A DNA stretch of 64,000 nt from positions 1-64,000 of the forward strand of contig CAYUWG010000014.1 in assembly GCA_964448285.1 (NCBI GenBank), given 5' to 3'. Both the position numbers and the translations under genes were made by a program. The notes below the pieces were generated by a model. The model saw only the letters and a list, made by a program, of their open reading frames with translations, was not told the origin of the DNA and made no database searches. Positions 1 to 9,185 of this stretch are shown here, piece by piece (within the stretch, counting starts at the first letter, position 1; each line of letters opens with the position of its first letter). This DNA is from CAYUWG01 sp964448285. GTDB taxonomy: Bacteria; Bacteroidota; Ignavibacteria; SZUA-365.

Positions 1-2612
1 GGCTTCAGGGGAAAAGGATCGCTCGAAAGTTCGTGATAACCCGGTTCCATCAATCCGTGAAATAGAACGCCTACCTTCCTTCCTAAGACATCCTGTATCT
101 CGACAGATATGATGACTGGGCGATTTCCTGTGACAGTAACCGGGACGATCGATCCCTTAGTCGTTGAAGCCGGATTCGGGAAATTCTGACCGAGCTTTAT
201 CGGAAGCTCGACAGGAGGGAGCTCTTGAACATCGAGCGGTACACTGTTTCCTTCCATCTCAATCTGGTGCGGACTTCTCGGATCGTCTGAGATGCAAACG
301 AGGGTTGCCTTCAGTAATCCTAATTCCTGAGGTTTGAAAAGAACGTCGAGCATGTGAGTGGACCCTGCTCCGACGGTAAACGGCAACATGCCGGGCAATG
401 CCTCGAAGCTCGTAGCATGACTCCCCTGAACACCGATCGCGACAACGACGAGTGGGACGCCTCCCGTGTTGATGATCTGAATCTGCTTCGTTTGTGTTTT
501 CGTCAGCTCGATGTAATCGAAGCGAAGAACAAGCGGATTGTTGTTGAACATGGGATAACCACCGGCCCCACGTATGGTAATGAGCTTGACGGAGTCCGTC
601 GTGTTGTTGAAGATGCGAAGTTGCGCCGTTCGTGAACCTTCAGCCACGGGTTTGAATCGGATTTTCACATCGTATGATTCCCCTTCAGGAATGGGTATCG
701 GTTTCGGTGGATCATCGACCAGTTCGAAATCGTCCGGATTATCTCCCGTGAAATCCATGTGATTTACAAGCAAGGTGCCTGTACCGATATTTTGTATGCA
801 ACGCTCAATGACGGTGTCCTTGTAGGAGCCTATCTTTCCCGGTCCAACGATGAAGTTTACCGGAGTGAGAATCTTCGGATCAGTTCCGACTCCTCGCGCA
901 GTGACGATGAAAGGGTCTTTCGCAAAGTTGCTGTTCAATCGAATCTCAGTATGGCGATTCCCGACTTCACGAGGGGTAAACGAAATCGCAATGGTTAAGG
1001 AAGAATCCGGAGGAAGAGAGAGAGGGAACTGGAATGTGTTCAGTATGCGAAAGTCCGCGAATCCCACTCCCGTTGGAGGACGACGGATATCCGAGATCGC
1101 AAGGGGAACGACTCCGGTGTTCGTGAAGGTCAACGTATCGACTACAGTCGTCAGTATCCTGTGGACACCGAAGTTCATCTCATTCTTGCTCGCGATAACC
1201 CATGGTGAGAAGAGTACACGTTGCGCATAAAGATCAGCCTGGCCGTCGAACACACGTCCGTCCGTCCACACGACGATCACCGCGCCGCGGCCGCTTGAGA
1301 TTACCTGCGGGGAAATCTGATTGTTGTCGTGCTGCACGAGTTGCAGCCCGGTTGGATTCCACTCAGGGTAATTAACTTTCATGGTGCCTGAGACGCGATT
1401 CATGAACAAGTCGTAGTTCAATCCATTTCTCCAGTCCTGCCAAACGACGAAAGCACCACCTGCACTATCAGGTAAGAGTGGAGCGATCTCCTGCATAGAA
1501 CCGGGAATCGCTGCAATCGGCTCGCCGAAGACCGAGCCTAACGGCGGGATGGAGCCATCAGCAAGCACCCGACCCATATAGACGTCGCCGTCGTTCTGAC
1601 CATTCCGAAAATCCGTCCACGACGCCATCGCCCCGCCTTCTCCATCTTCCGTGAGATAGATTCCTGATTGAGGTTTCGTTGACCCTTGCGATTCTGCAAG
1701 TCGATAGCCATCGAGATACAATTGCTGTCCGGCGCGATCGACTATTTGAATGAAGACAGCCGGAACTGTCGCGCCGTACCGGGAATCCTGCCAGATTACA
1801 GCACAGCGATTGTCAGCCATCGAAACGATCTTGGGTGCAATCTGTCTGTTCGGAAAGACTGCTACTGGTAGATCATCCGCCCACGCGCGTTTTCCGTCCG
1901 CTTCGATATACTGCATGTAGATATCATCTTCCGTCCTCCGATCCATCCAAATGATATACGCACCGCCGAGTTTGTCACCAGCAAGTTCCGGATACAGTTG
2001 GTCTCCCGTTGCACCAGTCACGAGAATGCCGTTGTTGCCCCAAAGCGTCGTTCCATCTGACGTTATTCGTTGAGCGTATATGTCGTTGTTCGAGCTACGC
2101 AAGTCCTGCCACGCGACGATGGCACCGCCTGAACCATCGGAGATGATACCTGCAAATTGTTGATCACCGGATGCGCCGCAAATGACATATCCACTCGCAG
2201 GTCCGAGGAGGTTCCCGGTTCCATCCACTCGCTGAACATAAATGTCGTAGGAGCCGCCCTTTCTATTCCAATACACGATGTATGCACCGCCATTCCCATC
2301 CGACGCAATTCCTCCGATCGTCTGACCACTTGATGCCGAACTGATGAGAACGCCATTCGCTTGCCAGGGAAGCTGTCCTTCTACCGTGAGCCGTGCCGCA
2401 TAGATCGCAGGATTTGTCCCCACACGAATATCCTCCCACGCAACGATAAGCCCGTCGGCTTCATCCATTGTGATCTTGGGATTTCTTTGCCATCCATTCG
2501 CAGTACAGATACCCAATCCGGTTTCTGCCCATTGCTTGATCTGACTGCTCGCGGGATAAACGAGAAGAGCGAGTGCATAAACGGAGAGTAGGATGCTCTT
2601 GATGGGAAACAT
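1..2612 (-). CDS. T9SS-exported propeller / choice-of-anchor-D surface protein (C-terminus off the left edge)
   Basis: The reading frame runs 870 codons from the ATG at 2612 to the window edge without a stop, so this is a partial gene. Residues 1-24 form a signal peptide ending SSQ. Residues about 25-455 repeat a pattern DGxGGAxxVWxDxRxGxxDIYxQR, one blade-like unit each 45-60 residues, suggesting a beta-propeller. Residues about 460-800 are three ASH/choice-of-anchor-D beta-sandwiches (NFG...FTNTG..PL...I pattern). From about 804 a T9SS type-A sorting domain begins (LGQNFPNPAS) and is cut by the edge. Predicted role: a secreted or surface-attached protein; the ligand is unknown. The start is supported by the signal peptide; no strong ribosome binding site is visible. 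Confidence 0.9.
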   Translation of the reverse strand, partial: MFPIKSILLSVYALALLVYPASSQIKQWAETGLGICTANGWQRNPKITMDEADGLIVAWEDIRVGTNPAIYAARLTVEGQLPWQANGVLISSASSGQTIGGIASDGNGGAYIVYWNRKGGSYDIYVQRVDGTGNLLGPASGYVICGASGDQQFAGIISDGSGGAIVAWQDLRSSNNDIYAQRITSDGTTLWGNNGILVTGATGDQLYPELAGDKLGGAYIIWMDRRTEDDIYMQYIEADGKRAWADDLPVAVFPNRQIAPKIVSMADNRCAVIWQDSRYGATVPAVFIQIVDRAGQQLYLDGYRLAESQGSTKPQSGIYLTEDGEGGAMASWTDFRNGQNDGDVYMGRVLADGSIPPLGSVFGEPIAAIPGSMQEIAPLLPDSAGGAFVVWQDWRNGLNYDLFMNRVSGTMKVNYPEWNPTGLQLVQHDNNQISPQVISSGRGAVIVVWTDGRVFDGQADLYAQRVLFSPWVIASKNEMNFGVHRILTTVVDTLTFTNTGVVPLAISDIRRPPTGVGFADFRILNTFQFPLSLPPDSSLTIAISFTPREVGNRHTEIRLNSNFAKDPFIVTARGVGTDPKILTPVNFIVGPGKIGSYKDTVIERCIQNIGTGTLLVNHMDFTGDNPDDFELVDDPPKPIPIPEGESYDVKIRFKPVAEGSRTAQLRIFNNTTDSVKLITIRGAGGYPMFNNNPLVLRFDYIELTKTQTKQIQIINTGGVPLVVVAIGVQGSHATSFEALPGMLPFTVGAGSTHMLDVLFKPQELGLLKATLVCISDDPRSPHQIEMEGNSVPLDVQELPPVELPIKLGQNFPNPASTTKGSIVPVTVTGNRPVIISVEIQDVLGRKVGVLFHGLMEPGYHELSSDPFPLK

Positions 2613-3016
2613 GATTCGGATACCTTAGAAAGAATTCGTTTGCATTAGTGCCGTCTCTCACGAAAGCGGAAACTCTCGTGACCTTCCCATGGAGAAAGAA
2701 TTTACGATTGAAAGGATGGGATATCAACACGCAGGAAAAAGAAACGAGGACCGAAGTCCTCGTTCTATTTTGCTCCCCCAATCAAAGGAGGGAAATTGAG
2801 GGAGCGAATTTCGGAGTCATGAGCTATTGGACGGTTATGAGATGTGCCTTTCTTGAGCCTGTTCATTTGAGAGGGGTATTGAGTCTATCCATCATTAAGA
2901 GAGAGGATCCAATAACTCACAACTCCTGATAAGTAAACAACCGAACCTGTGAAAACGTTACCTTGCTCGCGGAAAAATTTGGTGCAAATTTTTGTCACCT
3001 CACCTTTCGAACTCTC
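2613..3016. other. Divergent intergenic region
   Basis: About 400 bases separate the leftward T9SS gene from the rightward sulfurtransferase. It must contain both promoters, but no clear -33/-7 pair was found. The only marked structure is the hairpin at 2736-2764, listed separately. Confidence 0.6.
2736..2764 (-). terminator. Intrinsic-terminator-like hairpin with UUCG loop in a 5' leader
   Basis: Read on the minus strand, a perfect 9-bp stem (AACGAGGAC / GTCCTCGTT) closes a C(UUCG)G tetraloop and is followed by a T-rich run (TTTCTTTTT). It lies about 130 bases upstream of the start codon at 2612, with no leftward gene upstream of it. It could be an attenuator in the leader of that gene or a block to antisense transcription. 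Confidence 0.6.
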
Positions 3017-3823
3017 ATGAAGTACTTTTTCTCTGCTGATGACTTTCTCACACTGCCGAAAAATTCTCTCCTCATTGCGGACTGCCGTTATGATTTCTCC
3101 AATCCAACCGTTGGACGGGAACTGTATCTGAAGGACCATGTGCCGGGGGCGGTCTTTGTTTCTCTCGACGAGCATCTCTGCGCTCCGCTCGCAGAGCATG
3201 GGGGGCGTCACCCGCTTCCACCCGTCCATCATATCGCGAAGATCTTTGGCCGGTTCGGAATCGAACGAGGGCGAACACGAGTCGTAGCGTATGATGATTC
3301 CGGCGGTGTGTATGCATCTCGTTTTTTATGGATGTTGCTCTATCTCGGTCACGATATGGTGCACATATTAGACGGCGGATACTCAGCATATAAAGCAGCA
3401 AGAGGTGAGACCACGAGTGCGATACCATCGGTCGAACCGAAGACGTTTCTTCCTGATGTCAGAAGCGAAATGCTGGCAACGATGGCAGATGTGGCAAATA
3501 CGAATTCCATGTTGATTGACTGCCGAGCACCGGAACGGTTCACAGGCGAGAACGAAACCATCGACAGGATCGGCGGGCACATCCCTTCAGCGATAAACCT
3601 GTTTTGGCAAAACGTGCTGACTACTGGGAACAAGCTCCGCCCATTAGAGGATCTCCGTTCAGCTTTCGAAGGGTGCTCGCGGGAAACGATCTTCTATTGC
3701 GGATCAGGCGTCACGGCTTGTGTGAACGTCCTTGCAATGGAAGAAGCGCTCGGGTTTCGTCCTCGACTTTACGCTGGAAGTTGGAGCGATTGGATATCGT
3801 ATCCCGATAATCCAGTCGCTTGA
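3017..3823 (+). CDS. Thiosulfate/3-mercaptopyruvate sulfurtransferase (tandem rhodanese)
   Basis: A 268-residue two-domain rhodanese. The N-terminal, non-catalytic domain covers about residues 1-125 and the catalytic domain about 150-268. The catalytic cysteine is C228 in CGSGVTAC, the loop typical of the SseA/TST class, which moves sulfur from thiosulfate or mercaptopyruvate to an acceptor such as cyanide or thioredoxin. The C-terminal YAGSWSDW motif is also typical. The substrate cannot be told from sequence alone. An in-frame upstream codon at 2963 would add 18 residues unrelated to the family, so the ATG at 3017 is preferred. It is convergent with the UPF0182 gene, with one base between the stop codons. 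No signal peptide, so cytoplasmic. Confidence 0.9.
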   Translation: MKYFFSADDFLTLPKNSLLIADCRYDFSNPTVGRELYLKDHVPGAVFVSLDEHLCAPLAEHGGRHPLPPVHHIAKIFGRFGIERGRTRVVAYDDSGGVYASRFLWMLLYLGHDMVHILDGGYSAYKAARGETTSAIPSVEPKTFLPDVRSEMLATMADVANTNSMLIDCRAPERFTGENETIDRIGGHIPSAINLFWQNVLTTGNKLRPLEDLRSAFEGCSRETIFYCGSGVTACVNVLAMEEALGFRPRLYAGSWSDWISYPDNPVA

Positions 3824-3824
3824 G

Positions 3825-6530
3825 CTATTTCGTCGATTCGATCATTCTCTCAAGGTCCCTCTTCAACTGATCGATCTCCTTTCCATAGCCGGCCCAGTCG
3901 CCTTCTTTGAGAAGACGTATCGCACGGTTGTATCGATCGAGCGCCGACCTCGCAATCTGCGCTGATGAAGCGGCAGGTTGCTCGTGTTTCGGTTCGCCGA
4001 CCTTGCCTGGTTGTTGCTCAGCGACAGGCTCATCGCGGAAGACTCTGAGCAGTGCAATGTCCAACGTGGACTCCATTGCGATGCGATTTCCGTAGGACAC
4101 GATCACACGCTTCAGTTCGGGAAGCTTCCCGGATGTTGCCTGCAAATAAACAGGTTGAACGTAAAGCAACTCTTCCTTGATGGGAATGACAAGGAGGTTT
4201 CCACGGGTTACGCTCGATCCCTGTTGATTCCAAAGTGTGAGCTGCTGCGAAATGTACGGGTCCTGATCGATCCGCGCCGAAATCTGCATCGGTCCATAGG
4301 TCAGTTCCTGCTTCGGAAACTTATAGACCAGCATCTTCCCGTAGTTCGCTCCATCGCTGCGGGCACAGAGCCACGCTATCATGTTGTCTCGTTTGTTCGG
4401 CGTGTACGGAACCATCTGGATGAATTCATCATGCGGCTCACCCGGAAGGCGCATGATCGCATAGTAGCTTTCCATCTTCACGACGCTCTCCTGGAGTTTT
4501 TCGTTGGCGATGTTCCACAAGTCCTCCTTGTTGTAAAATACTTGAGGCTCTGTCATATGATAGGTCTCATAGACGTTCGCCTGGATGTCAAAGAGATCTT
4601 GCGGATACCGGATGTGTTCCCTGAGTGCGGCAGGCATTTCATCCAGCCGGCGAAAGAGGTTCGGAAATATCCGCTCGTAAACGCGAATGAGCGGGTCGTC
4701 CTTTTCGTTGAACTTGTAGAACGATACTTCGCCGTTGTAGGCATCGATCGTAATCTTGACCGAATTCCTGATGTAGTTGATTCCGTCGATCGGTTTTGAG
4801 TATGGGTATGCATTGGTCGTCGTGTACGCGTCGTAGATCCAGTAGAGACGCCCGTCAGCAACGACAAGGAAGGGATCATCATCAAAGTGAAGAAACGGCG
4901 CAAGCAGACGAACGCGGTCCTGGATCGTTCGATGATACAGTAACCGGCTCTCACTGCTGATATACCCGCTGATGAGGATGTTCAGATCTTTGAACCGCAT
5001 TGCGAAAACCAATCGCCGCAACAGCGAACCGATTTCGACTCCGGCGTCTTCCTGATACGTCGTCATTTTATTCTGATCTCCGACCGGGTAGTCGAACTCC
5101 TCGATACCGGCTTTGACGATAACGTGGTTATCCGTTTTCTCACCGAAATAAACCTCCGGGCGTTTCACATCGAGTCCGACGGTAGAAACCGGCGGGATAT
5201 CTTTGACAAAGAACTCCGGTAAACCTTCCTCCGTGACCACGTTCACCGGGCTCATTCCCAATCCATAACCGTGTGTGTACACGAGATATTGATTGACCCA
5301 CGTTCGAGCATTCGGCGTCAATTTATTCTGGTCTAACTCCCGCGCGCTGAGCATAACCTGCCGATAACTTCCATCCGGCAACCTGTAGCGGTCGATGTCA
5401 ACGTCGGGGAAATCGTAGTATAGCCTGATAACCTGCAACTGATCGAGCGTGCTTGCCAGAGGCCTATAGTCCCATAGCATGATGTTTCTGACCGTTGCGC
5501 TGTCCGAAGTCAGATCCTGATACGAGAGATTGAGTTTCGGATCGATGCTTCGCTCTTCGATGCGGTTGAGATCGTACGCTTGCCGGGTATAGCGAATGTT
5601 GTTTTCGATGTAAGGAAGCTCTTTGCTTTGCTCGTTCGGAACGACGATGAACTTCTGAACTAAGCCGGGGATTGCACCCGTTGCGAGAATGGCAACGACG
5701 ATATAGGCAATGAACGGCTTCACCAAAGTCTTGACGCTCCCAGCGAAAAGCTTTCGAACGATGATCACTCCCATCAGAAGGCTGGCGACAACCATCACCC
5801 AAAGCCCCGGCAGTTTTGCCGTCAGGTCACTGTATCCCGCTCCGAAGAAACTGGCAGAGAGCGTCGAGTACACGAGATCATATCGATCCAGGTAAAAACC
5901 CCATGCAACGAGAAGAAAGACAGCAGCGATTAGTATCGCCATATGCTTCCTTGCCTTGTCCGAAATCGCGACGCGACCGAATGCAAAGGAGATGCCCTGG
6001 CGAATCATATACACGAGGAAGGTACCGATGAGCGAAAGTATGACAATACCGAGAAGCCATGTTCGAATGACTTTCAACAGAGGCAGCGTGAACACGAAGA
6101 AGCTGATATCCGTCCCGAAGACTGGGTCGGTCAAGCCGAAGGATTCCTGCTTGAGAAAGGCTAACCACTCCATCCAGTTGTTGCTGAGAATGCCGGCCAT
6201 GAAGAATCCAACGACCACAGCTCCGACGTAAATCGCGATGCGGATGAACTTTCCGAAGACCTGCAGTAAGCTTTCGATCCGGGGATCGAGCGTGAAATTC
6301 GCCTGTGACCGCAAGCTGATACTCAGATTGAGATTGAGTACCAGCGTCGTGACGGCAAAACCGACAAGCCACAAGAGATACTGCGTCTCATAGTGAGTCC
6401 AGAAGACGCTGCCGAATCCGAGATTGTTGAACCACCAGAGATCCGTTATGAATCCCGCGAAAATGCCAAGCAGGACAAACAAGCCGATGATGACTGCGAC
6501 GGTGATTGAAAGAGTGCGTGAGAGTTTCAT
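3825..6530 (-). CDS. UPF0182 (COG1615) large membrane protein
   Basis: A 901-residue protein with about seven hydrophobic helices in the first 310 residues, then a large extracytoplasmic region and a charged C-terminal helix (ALDRYNRAIRLLKEGDW). This is the layout of the UPF0182 family, found in actinobacteria, cyanobacteria and others, for which no biochemical role is established. The start at 6530 is chosen because AGGAG lies 6 bases upstream and the protein then begins MKLSRTLSITVAV, running directly into the first membrane helix; a longer frame to 6593 adds 21 unlikely residues. Neighbours give no functional hint. Confidence 0.9.
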   Translation of the reverse strand: MKLSRTLSITVAVIIGLFVLLGIFAGFITDLWWFNNLGFGSVFWTHYETQYLLWLVGFAVTTLVLNLNLSISLRSQANFTLDPRIESLLQVFGKFIRIAIYVGAVVVGFFMAGILSNNWMEWLAFLKQESFGLTDPVFGTDISFFVFTLPLLKVIRTWLLGIVILSLIGTFLVYMIRQGISFAFGRVAISDKARKHMAILIAAVFLLVAWGFYLDRYDLVYSTLSASFFGAGYSDLTAKLPGLWVMVVASLLMGVIIVRKLFAGSVKTLVKPFIAYIVVAILATGAIPGLVQKFIVVPNEQSKELPYIENNIRYTRQAYDLNRIEERSIDPKLNLSYQDLTSDSATVRNIMLWDYRPLASTLDQLQVIRLYYDFPDVDIDRYRLPDGSYRQVMLSARELDQNKLTPNARTWVNQYLVYTHGYGLGMSPVNVVTEEGLPEFFVKDIPPVSTVGLDVKRPEVYFGEKTDNHVIVKAGIEEFDYPVGDQNKMTTYQEDAGVEIGSLLRRLVFAMRFKDLNILISGYISSESRLLYHRTIQDRVRLLAPFLHFDDDPFLVVADGRLYWIYDAYTTTNAYPYSKPIDGINYIRNSVKITIDAYNGEVSFYKFNEKDDPLIRVYERIFPNLFRRLDEMPAALREHIRYPQDLFDIQANVYETYHMTEPQVFYNKEDLWNIANEKLQESVVKMESYYAIMRLPGEPHDEFIQMVPYTPNKRDNMIAWLCARSDGANYGKMLVYKFPKQELTYGPMQISARIDQDPYISQQLTLWNQQGSSVTRGNLLVIPIKEELLYVQPVYLQATSGKLPELKRVIVSYGNRIAMESTLDIALLRVFRDEPVAEQQPGKVGEPKHEQPAASSAQIARSALDRYNRAIRLLKEGDWAGYGKEIDQLKRDLERMIESTK

Positions 6531-6633
6531 TTCTGCTCCTATGATTCGTTTGCTTCCCTGCCTCAATGTACCTGCGGCGACGTCGAAAGGCAATGACGGG
6601 GTAAACCAATTGTCACGAAGACTTTCATTCGTA

Positions 6634-6664
6634 TTTTTCCGGCAAGGAAGATTTTATACCTTTG
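6634..6664 (+). promoter_or_regulatory. Bacteroidetes-type promoter for the fatty-acid hydroxylase-like gene
   Basis: TACCTTTG at 6657-6664 matches the -7 element TAnnTTTG exactly. A T-run (TTTT at 6634-6637) sits 19 bases upstream, where the -33 TTTG element is expected. It lies 26 bases before the start codon at 6690. Confidence 0.6.
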
Positions 6665-6689
6665 CGCCCAAAGACATTGCCCAAACGAT

Positions 6690-7343
6690 ATGAAACTATA
6701 CGTATCAAATAAGCGAGAGACAATTCGGATGTTCAAGAACGACGTAATAGAGTTTTTCTCTCGCGTTCACTGGACTATTCCGTTGCTGTTGTTCCTTCCT
6801 ATCATCAGCATCTTCCTCTACTATGCACTCATGCGGCACCGGCTCGATGCAATCACCACCTTAGCCCTATATGCCGCCGGATTGTTCTTCTGGTCGATCA
6901 CCGAGTACATCCTTCATCGCTTCGTTTTCCATTACGAACCGAAAACGGAATGGGGACGGAAATTTCATTGGACCTTTCATGGCGTCCACCACGATTACCC
7001 AAGCGACCCTCTTCGACTCGTCATGGTTCCGGCTGTGAGCCTTCCGCTCGGCGCCGTGTTCTACCTCCTGTTCGTGGCAGTGATGGGCTACAACTTCGCA
7101 GCGGCCTTCGCTCCCGGCTTCTTCACCGGCTATTTGTTTTACGATATCTCGCATTACGCCATCCACCATTTTCCTTTGAAGGGGAAGTTCTTCGGGAAGA
7201 TGCGTGAGCATCACATGCGCCACCACTACGCGGATCCGAATAACGGATTCGGAGTCAGCTCTGCCATGTGGGATAAAGTATTCAGGACGACTTTCGACCG
7301 TTCGGCGAACCTTCAGCCGACACGCGTACGCGAGACAGTGTAA
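6690..7343 (+). CDS. Fatty acid hydroxylase / sterol desaturase superfamily membrane enzyme
   Basis: A 217-residue integral membrane protein with the complete diiron histidine set of the superfamily: HRFVFH (76-81), HGVHH (97-101), HYAIHH (155-160) and HHMRHH (174-179), separated by hydrophobic hairpins at about 28-47, 55-72, 110-132 and 135-152. Its length and spacing resemble bacterial homologues of fatty-acid 2-hydroxylase (Fah1/Scs7 type), so hydroxylation of a lipid acyl chain is likely; the exact substrate is not known. An internal ATG at 6729 (MFKNDVIEFF) is an alternative start. The 3' end overlaps the convergent glycosyltransferase gene by 62 bases. Confidence 0.88.
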   Translation: MKLYVSNKRETIRMFKNDVIEFFSRVHWTIPLLLFLPIISIFLYYALMRHRLDAITTLALYAAGLFFWSITEYILHRFVFHYEPKTEWGRKFHWTFHGVHHDYPSDPLRLVMVPAVSLPLGAVFYLLFVAVMGYNFAAAFAPGFFTGYLFYDISHYAIHHFPLKGKFFGKMREHHMRHHYADPNNGFGVSSAMWDKVFRTTFDRSANLQPTRVRETV

Positions 7344-8235
7344 GCGCTCGCGCATAACCCTTCACGTATCCCCAATTGCCATAACGGATGGATTGCACGA
7401 GGCACAGAAGCCCCTGGCCGAGAAGTGCCCAGACACGCGCAAGTTCTCTGATGAAATTCGTCGTTCGTGAGAAGCTGATACGGCGGAGGGAATACACATA
7501 GAGTTGCTGTGTCATGTCGATGGCTTCACGGTTCTTCTCGCTCTGGCGATGAATGAAGGTAGCGGCAGGGAGTATGCAGAGCCGATGAGATATTCCAAGC
7601 ATGGAAGAGAACAGAATGTCTTCGGAGAAACCCCGCCCAGTTGGCAAGCCATGCGTATAACCCGTGAGGTGTTCATCGAATCGCACGTCGCCAACTGCCG
7701 AAGAACGAAATGACACAGCCGTCGAAGCGAGAAATTCCACCGTCGTTTCCTCCTTGAAAGAGAAACCGGGATCGGGAAATCCTGACAGCCGAAAACGATT
7801 CTTCCCTTGATCCGTCTGAAGTAGAAAGAATTTTCGAAAGAGTACTTCCAGTGCGCTTCGGTTCGGCGGATTTCTCATCACGCCACCAATGCCGCCAATC
7901 ATCCCTTCTTCATCCTTTGCAAAACGTTCGACGATGAAGCGGCAATAGTCCCTTTCGAGCGTGACATCATCGTCGAAAAAACTGATGACGTCGGCATTCG
8001 CATGGCTGAGGCCGAGATTCTTCTGCGCGCAAATACTCGGCTGCGTGTGCATGATGACGCATTCGAACGGTAATGACTTGAAGTCTTCACGCCTCACAGG
8101 TTCTCTCGATGCATCCACGATAAGCAGTTGCTGAGGCGGAAGCGTTTGGCGGACAAGACTCTCAACGGTCACTTTGAGTTCATCGTGTCGATCCATCGTT
8201 ATGATAATAGCCGTATGTCGGAGTTGCCCGGTCAT
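7282..8235 (-). CDS. Family 2 glycosyltransferase
   Basis: A 317-residue GT-A fold enzyme. The N-terminus AIIITMDRHDELKVTVESL and LLIVDAS form the nucleotide-binding start of the fold. FFDDD at 86-90 is the metal-binding DxD-type motif, and a later FSEDILFS segment fits the acceptor-side acidic loop. It has no signal peptide and a weakly hydrophobic stretch near the C-terminus (WALLGQGLLCLV) that may hold it to the membrane. Donor and acceptor are unknown. It is transcribed away from the second glycosyltransferase at 8354 across a 118-base gap, so the two may share a regulatory region and act on the same envelope glycan. Confidence 0.88.
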   Translation of the reverse strand: MTGQLRHTAIIITMDRHDELKVTVESLVRQTLPPQQLLIVDASREPVRREDFKSLPFECVIMHTQPSICAQKNLGLSHANADVISFFDDDVTLERDYCRFIVERFAKDEEGMIGGIGGVMRNPPNRSALEVLFRKFFLLQTDQGKNRFRLSGFPDPGFSFKEETTVEFLASTAVSFRSSAVGDVRFDEHLTGYTHGLPTGRGFSEDILFSSMLGISHRLCILPAATFIHRQSEKNREAIDMTQQLYVYSLRRISFSRTTNFIRELARVWALLGQGLLCLVQSIRYGNWGYVKGYARALTLSRVRVSAEGSPNGRKSS

Positions 8236-8353
8236 GCTGTGTCGTCAAGTTCGCTATTTTCATCCGGATATTGTTGCTCAGATGCCCTGCTCGCCAGTCA
8301 CAGTATTCCTTCTTTCCTAACCGGATTCCTCACTACGGGACAAGAACCATCTC

Positions 8354-9100
8354 ATGAAAACGAAACTGTCTGTTGTCGTCATCGCCGGCTCTGAGGAGCA
8401 TAACATTTCCGAATGTTTGGGCACCGTCACGTGGGCCGATGAAATCGTCGTCGTCTGCTCGAATCGCTCCGACCGCACGATGGAACTTGCGCGTGCTCTT
8501 ACCGACTCGGTGCACTATCGGGAGTTCGACACGTTCGCCGCTCAACGCCGCTATGGTCTTTCGCTGGCTTCGTTCGATTGGGTATTAGGGCTTGATGCCG
8601 ATGAACGCATCACCGTCGAGTTGCGCGATGAGATTCAATCCATGCTCAAGGCGCCCGACGCTGATGGTTACAGAATCGCGAGGCGAAATTACTTTGTAGG
8701 AAAATGGATGCGACACGGCGGATGGCATCCGGACTACCAGCTTCGGCTTGTGCGAAAAGCGAAGTGCCGAGTGTCCGACCGGCTCGTGCATGAAGGCTAC
8801 ATCGTCGATGGAAACGTTCGCAAACTCTCGGCACCGATGGATCATTACACCGACCCGACGATTCTCCACCACCTGCGGAAGAACCTCGAATACTCGCGTC
8901 TCGAAGCCTCGGAAAAACGGAGGCGTGTTCATGCGTTCAATCTCCTCATTCACCCACTCTCCGCATTTCTTTCCAAGTATATCGCACAAGCAGGATGGCG
9001 TGACGGTATGCATGGCCTTGCTGCTGCGCTCATTCACGCCATCAATGACCTGCAATCTTACCTGTTCATGTGGGAGCTTGAGAGCGAGAAGAGGAAATGA
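8354..9100 (+). CDS. WaaE/KdtX-type family 2 glycosyltransferase
   Basis: A 248-residue cytoplasmic GT2 enzyme. LSVVVIAGSEEHNISECL, VTWADEIVVVCS and DWVLGLDADERIT (DADE at 81-84) follow the WaaE/KdtX pattern, a group of LPS core beta-1,4-glucosyltransferases and related sugar transferases. The catalytic half ends near residue 150 with HGGWHPDYQLRLVRK, followed by an RLVHEGY motif common in this group. One oddity is EEHNI plus CSNRSDRT where most members have EE.NI and D.GSTD.T. Role: addition of one sugar to a lipid-linked or LPS core acceptor; specificity unproven. Confidence 0.87.
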   Translation: MKTKLSVVVIAGSEEHNISECLGTVTWADEIVVVCSNRSDRTMELARALTDSVHYREFDTFAAQRRYGLSLASFDWVLGLDADERITVELRDEIQSMLKAPDADGYRIARRNYFVGKWMRHGGWHPDYQLRLVRKAKCRVSDRLVHEGYIVDGNVRKLSAPMDHYTDPTILHHLRKNLEYSRLEASEKRRRVHAFNLLIHPLSAFLSKYIAQAGWRDGMHGLAAALIHAINDLQSYLFMWELESEKRK

Positions 9101-9185
9101 ATCTGCGAGCGTTGCCCGAGTGCGAATGGAAATGACGATGTCGGTTATATTCACTGTATGACATTCAAATGATACGGTGGCTGCT

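Noticed and set aside
354..2356. Several short frames on both strands at the left edge
   Set aside because: All lie inside the open minus-strand frame from 2612 to the edge, which encodes a coherent T9SS cargo protein.
3978..4799. Plus-strand frame opposite the UPF0182 gene
   Set aside because: No domain; shadow of a conserved gene with a good start site.
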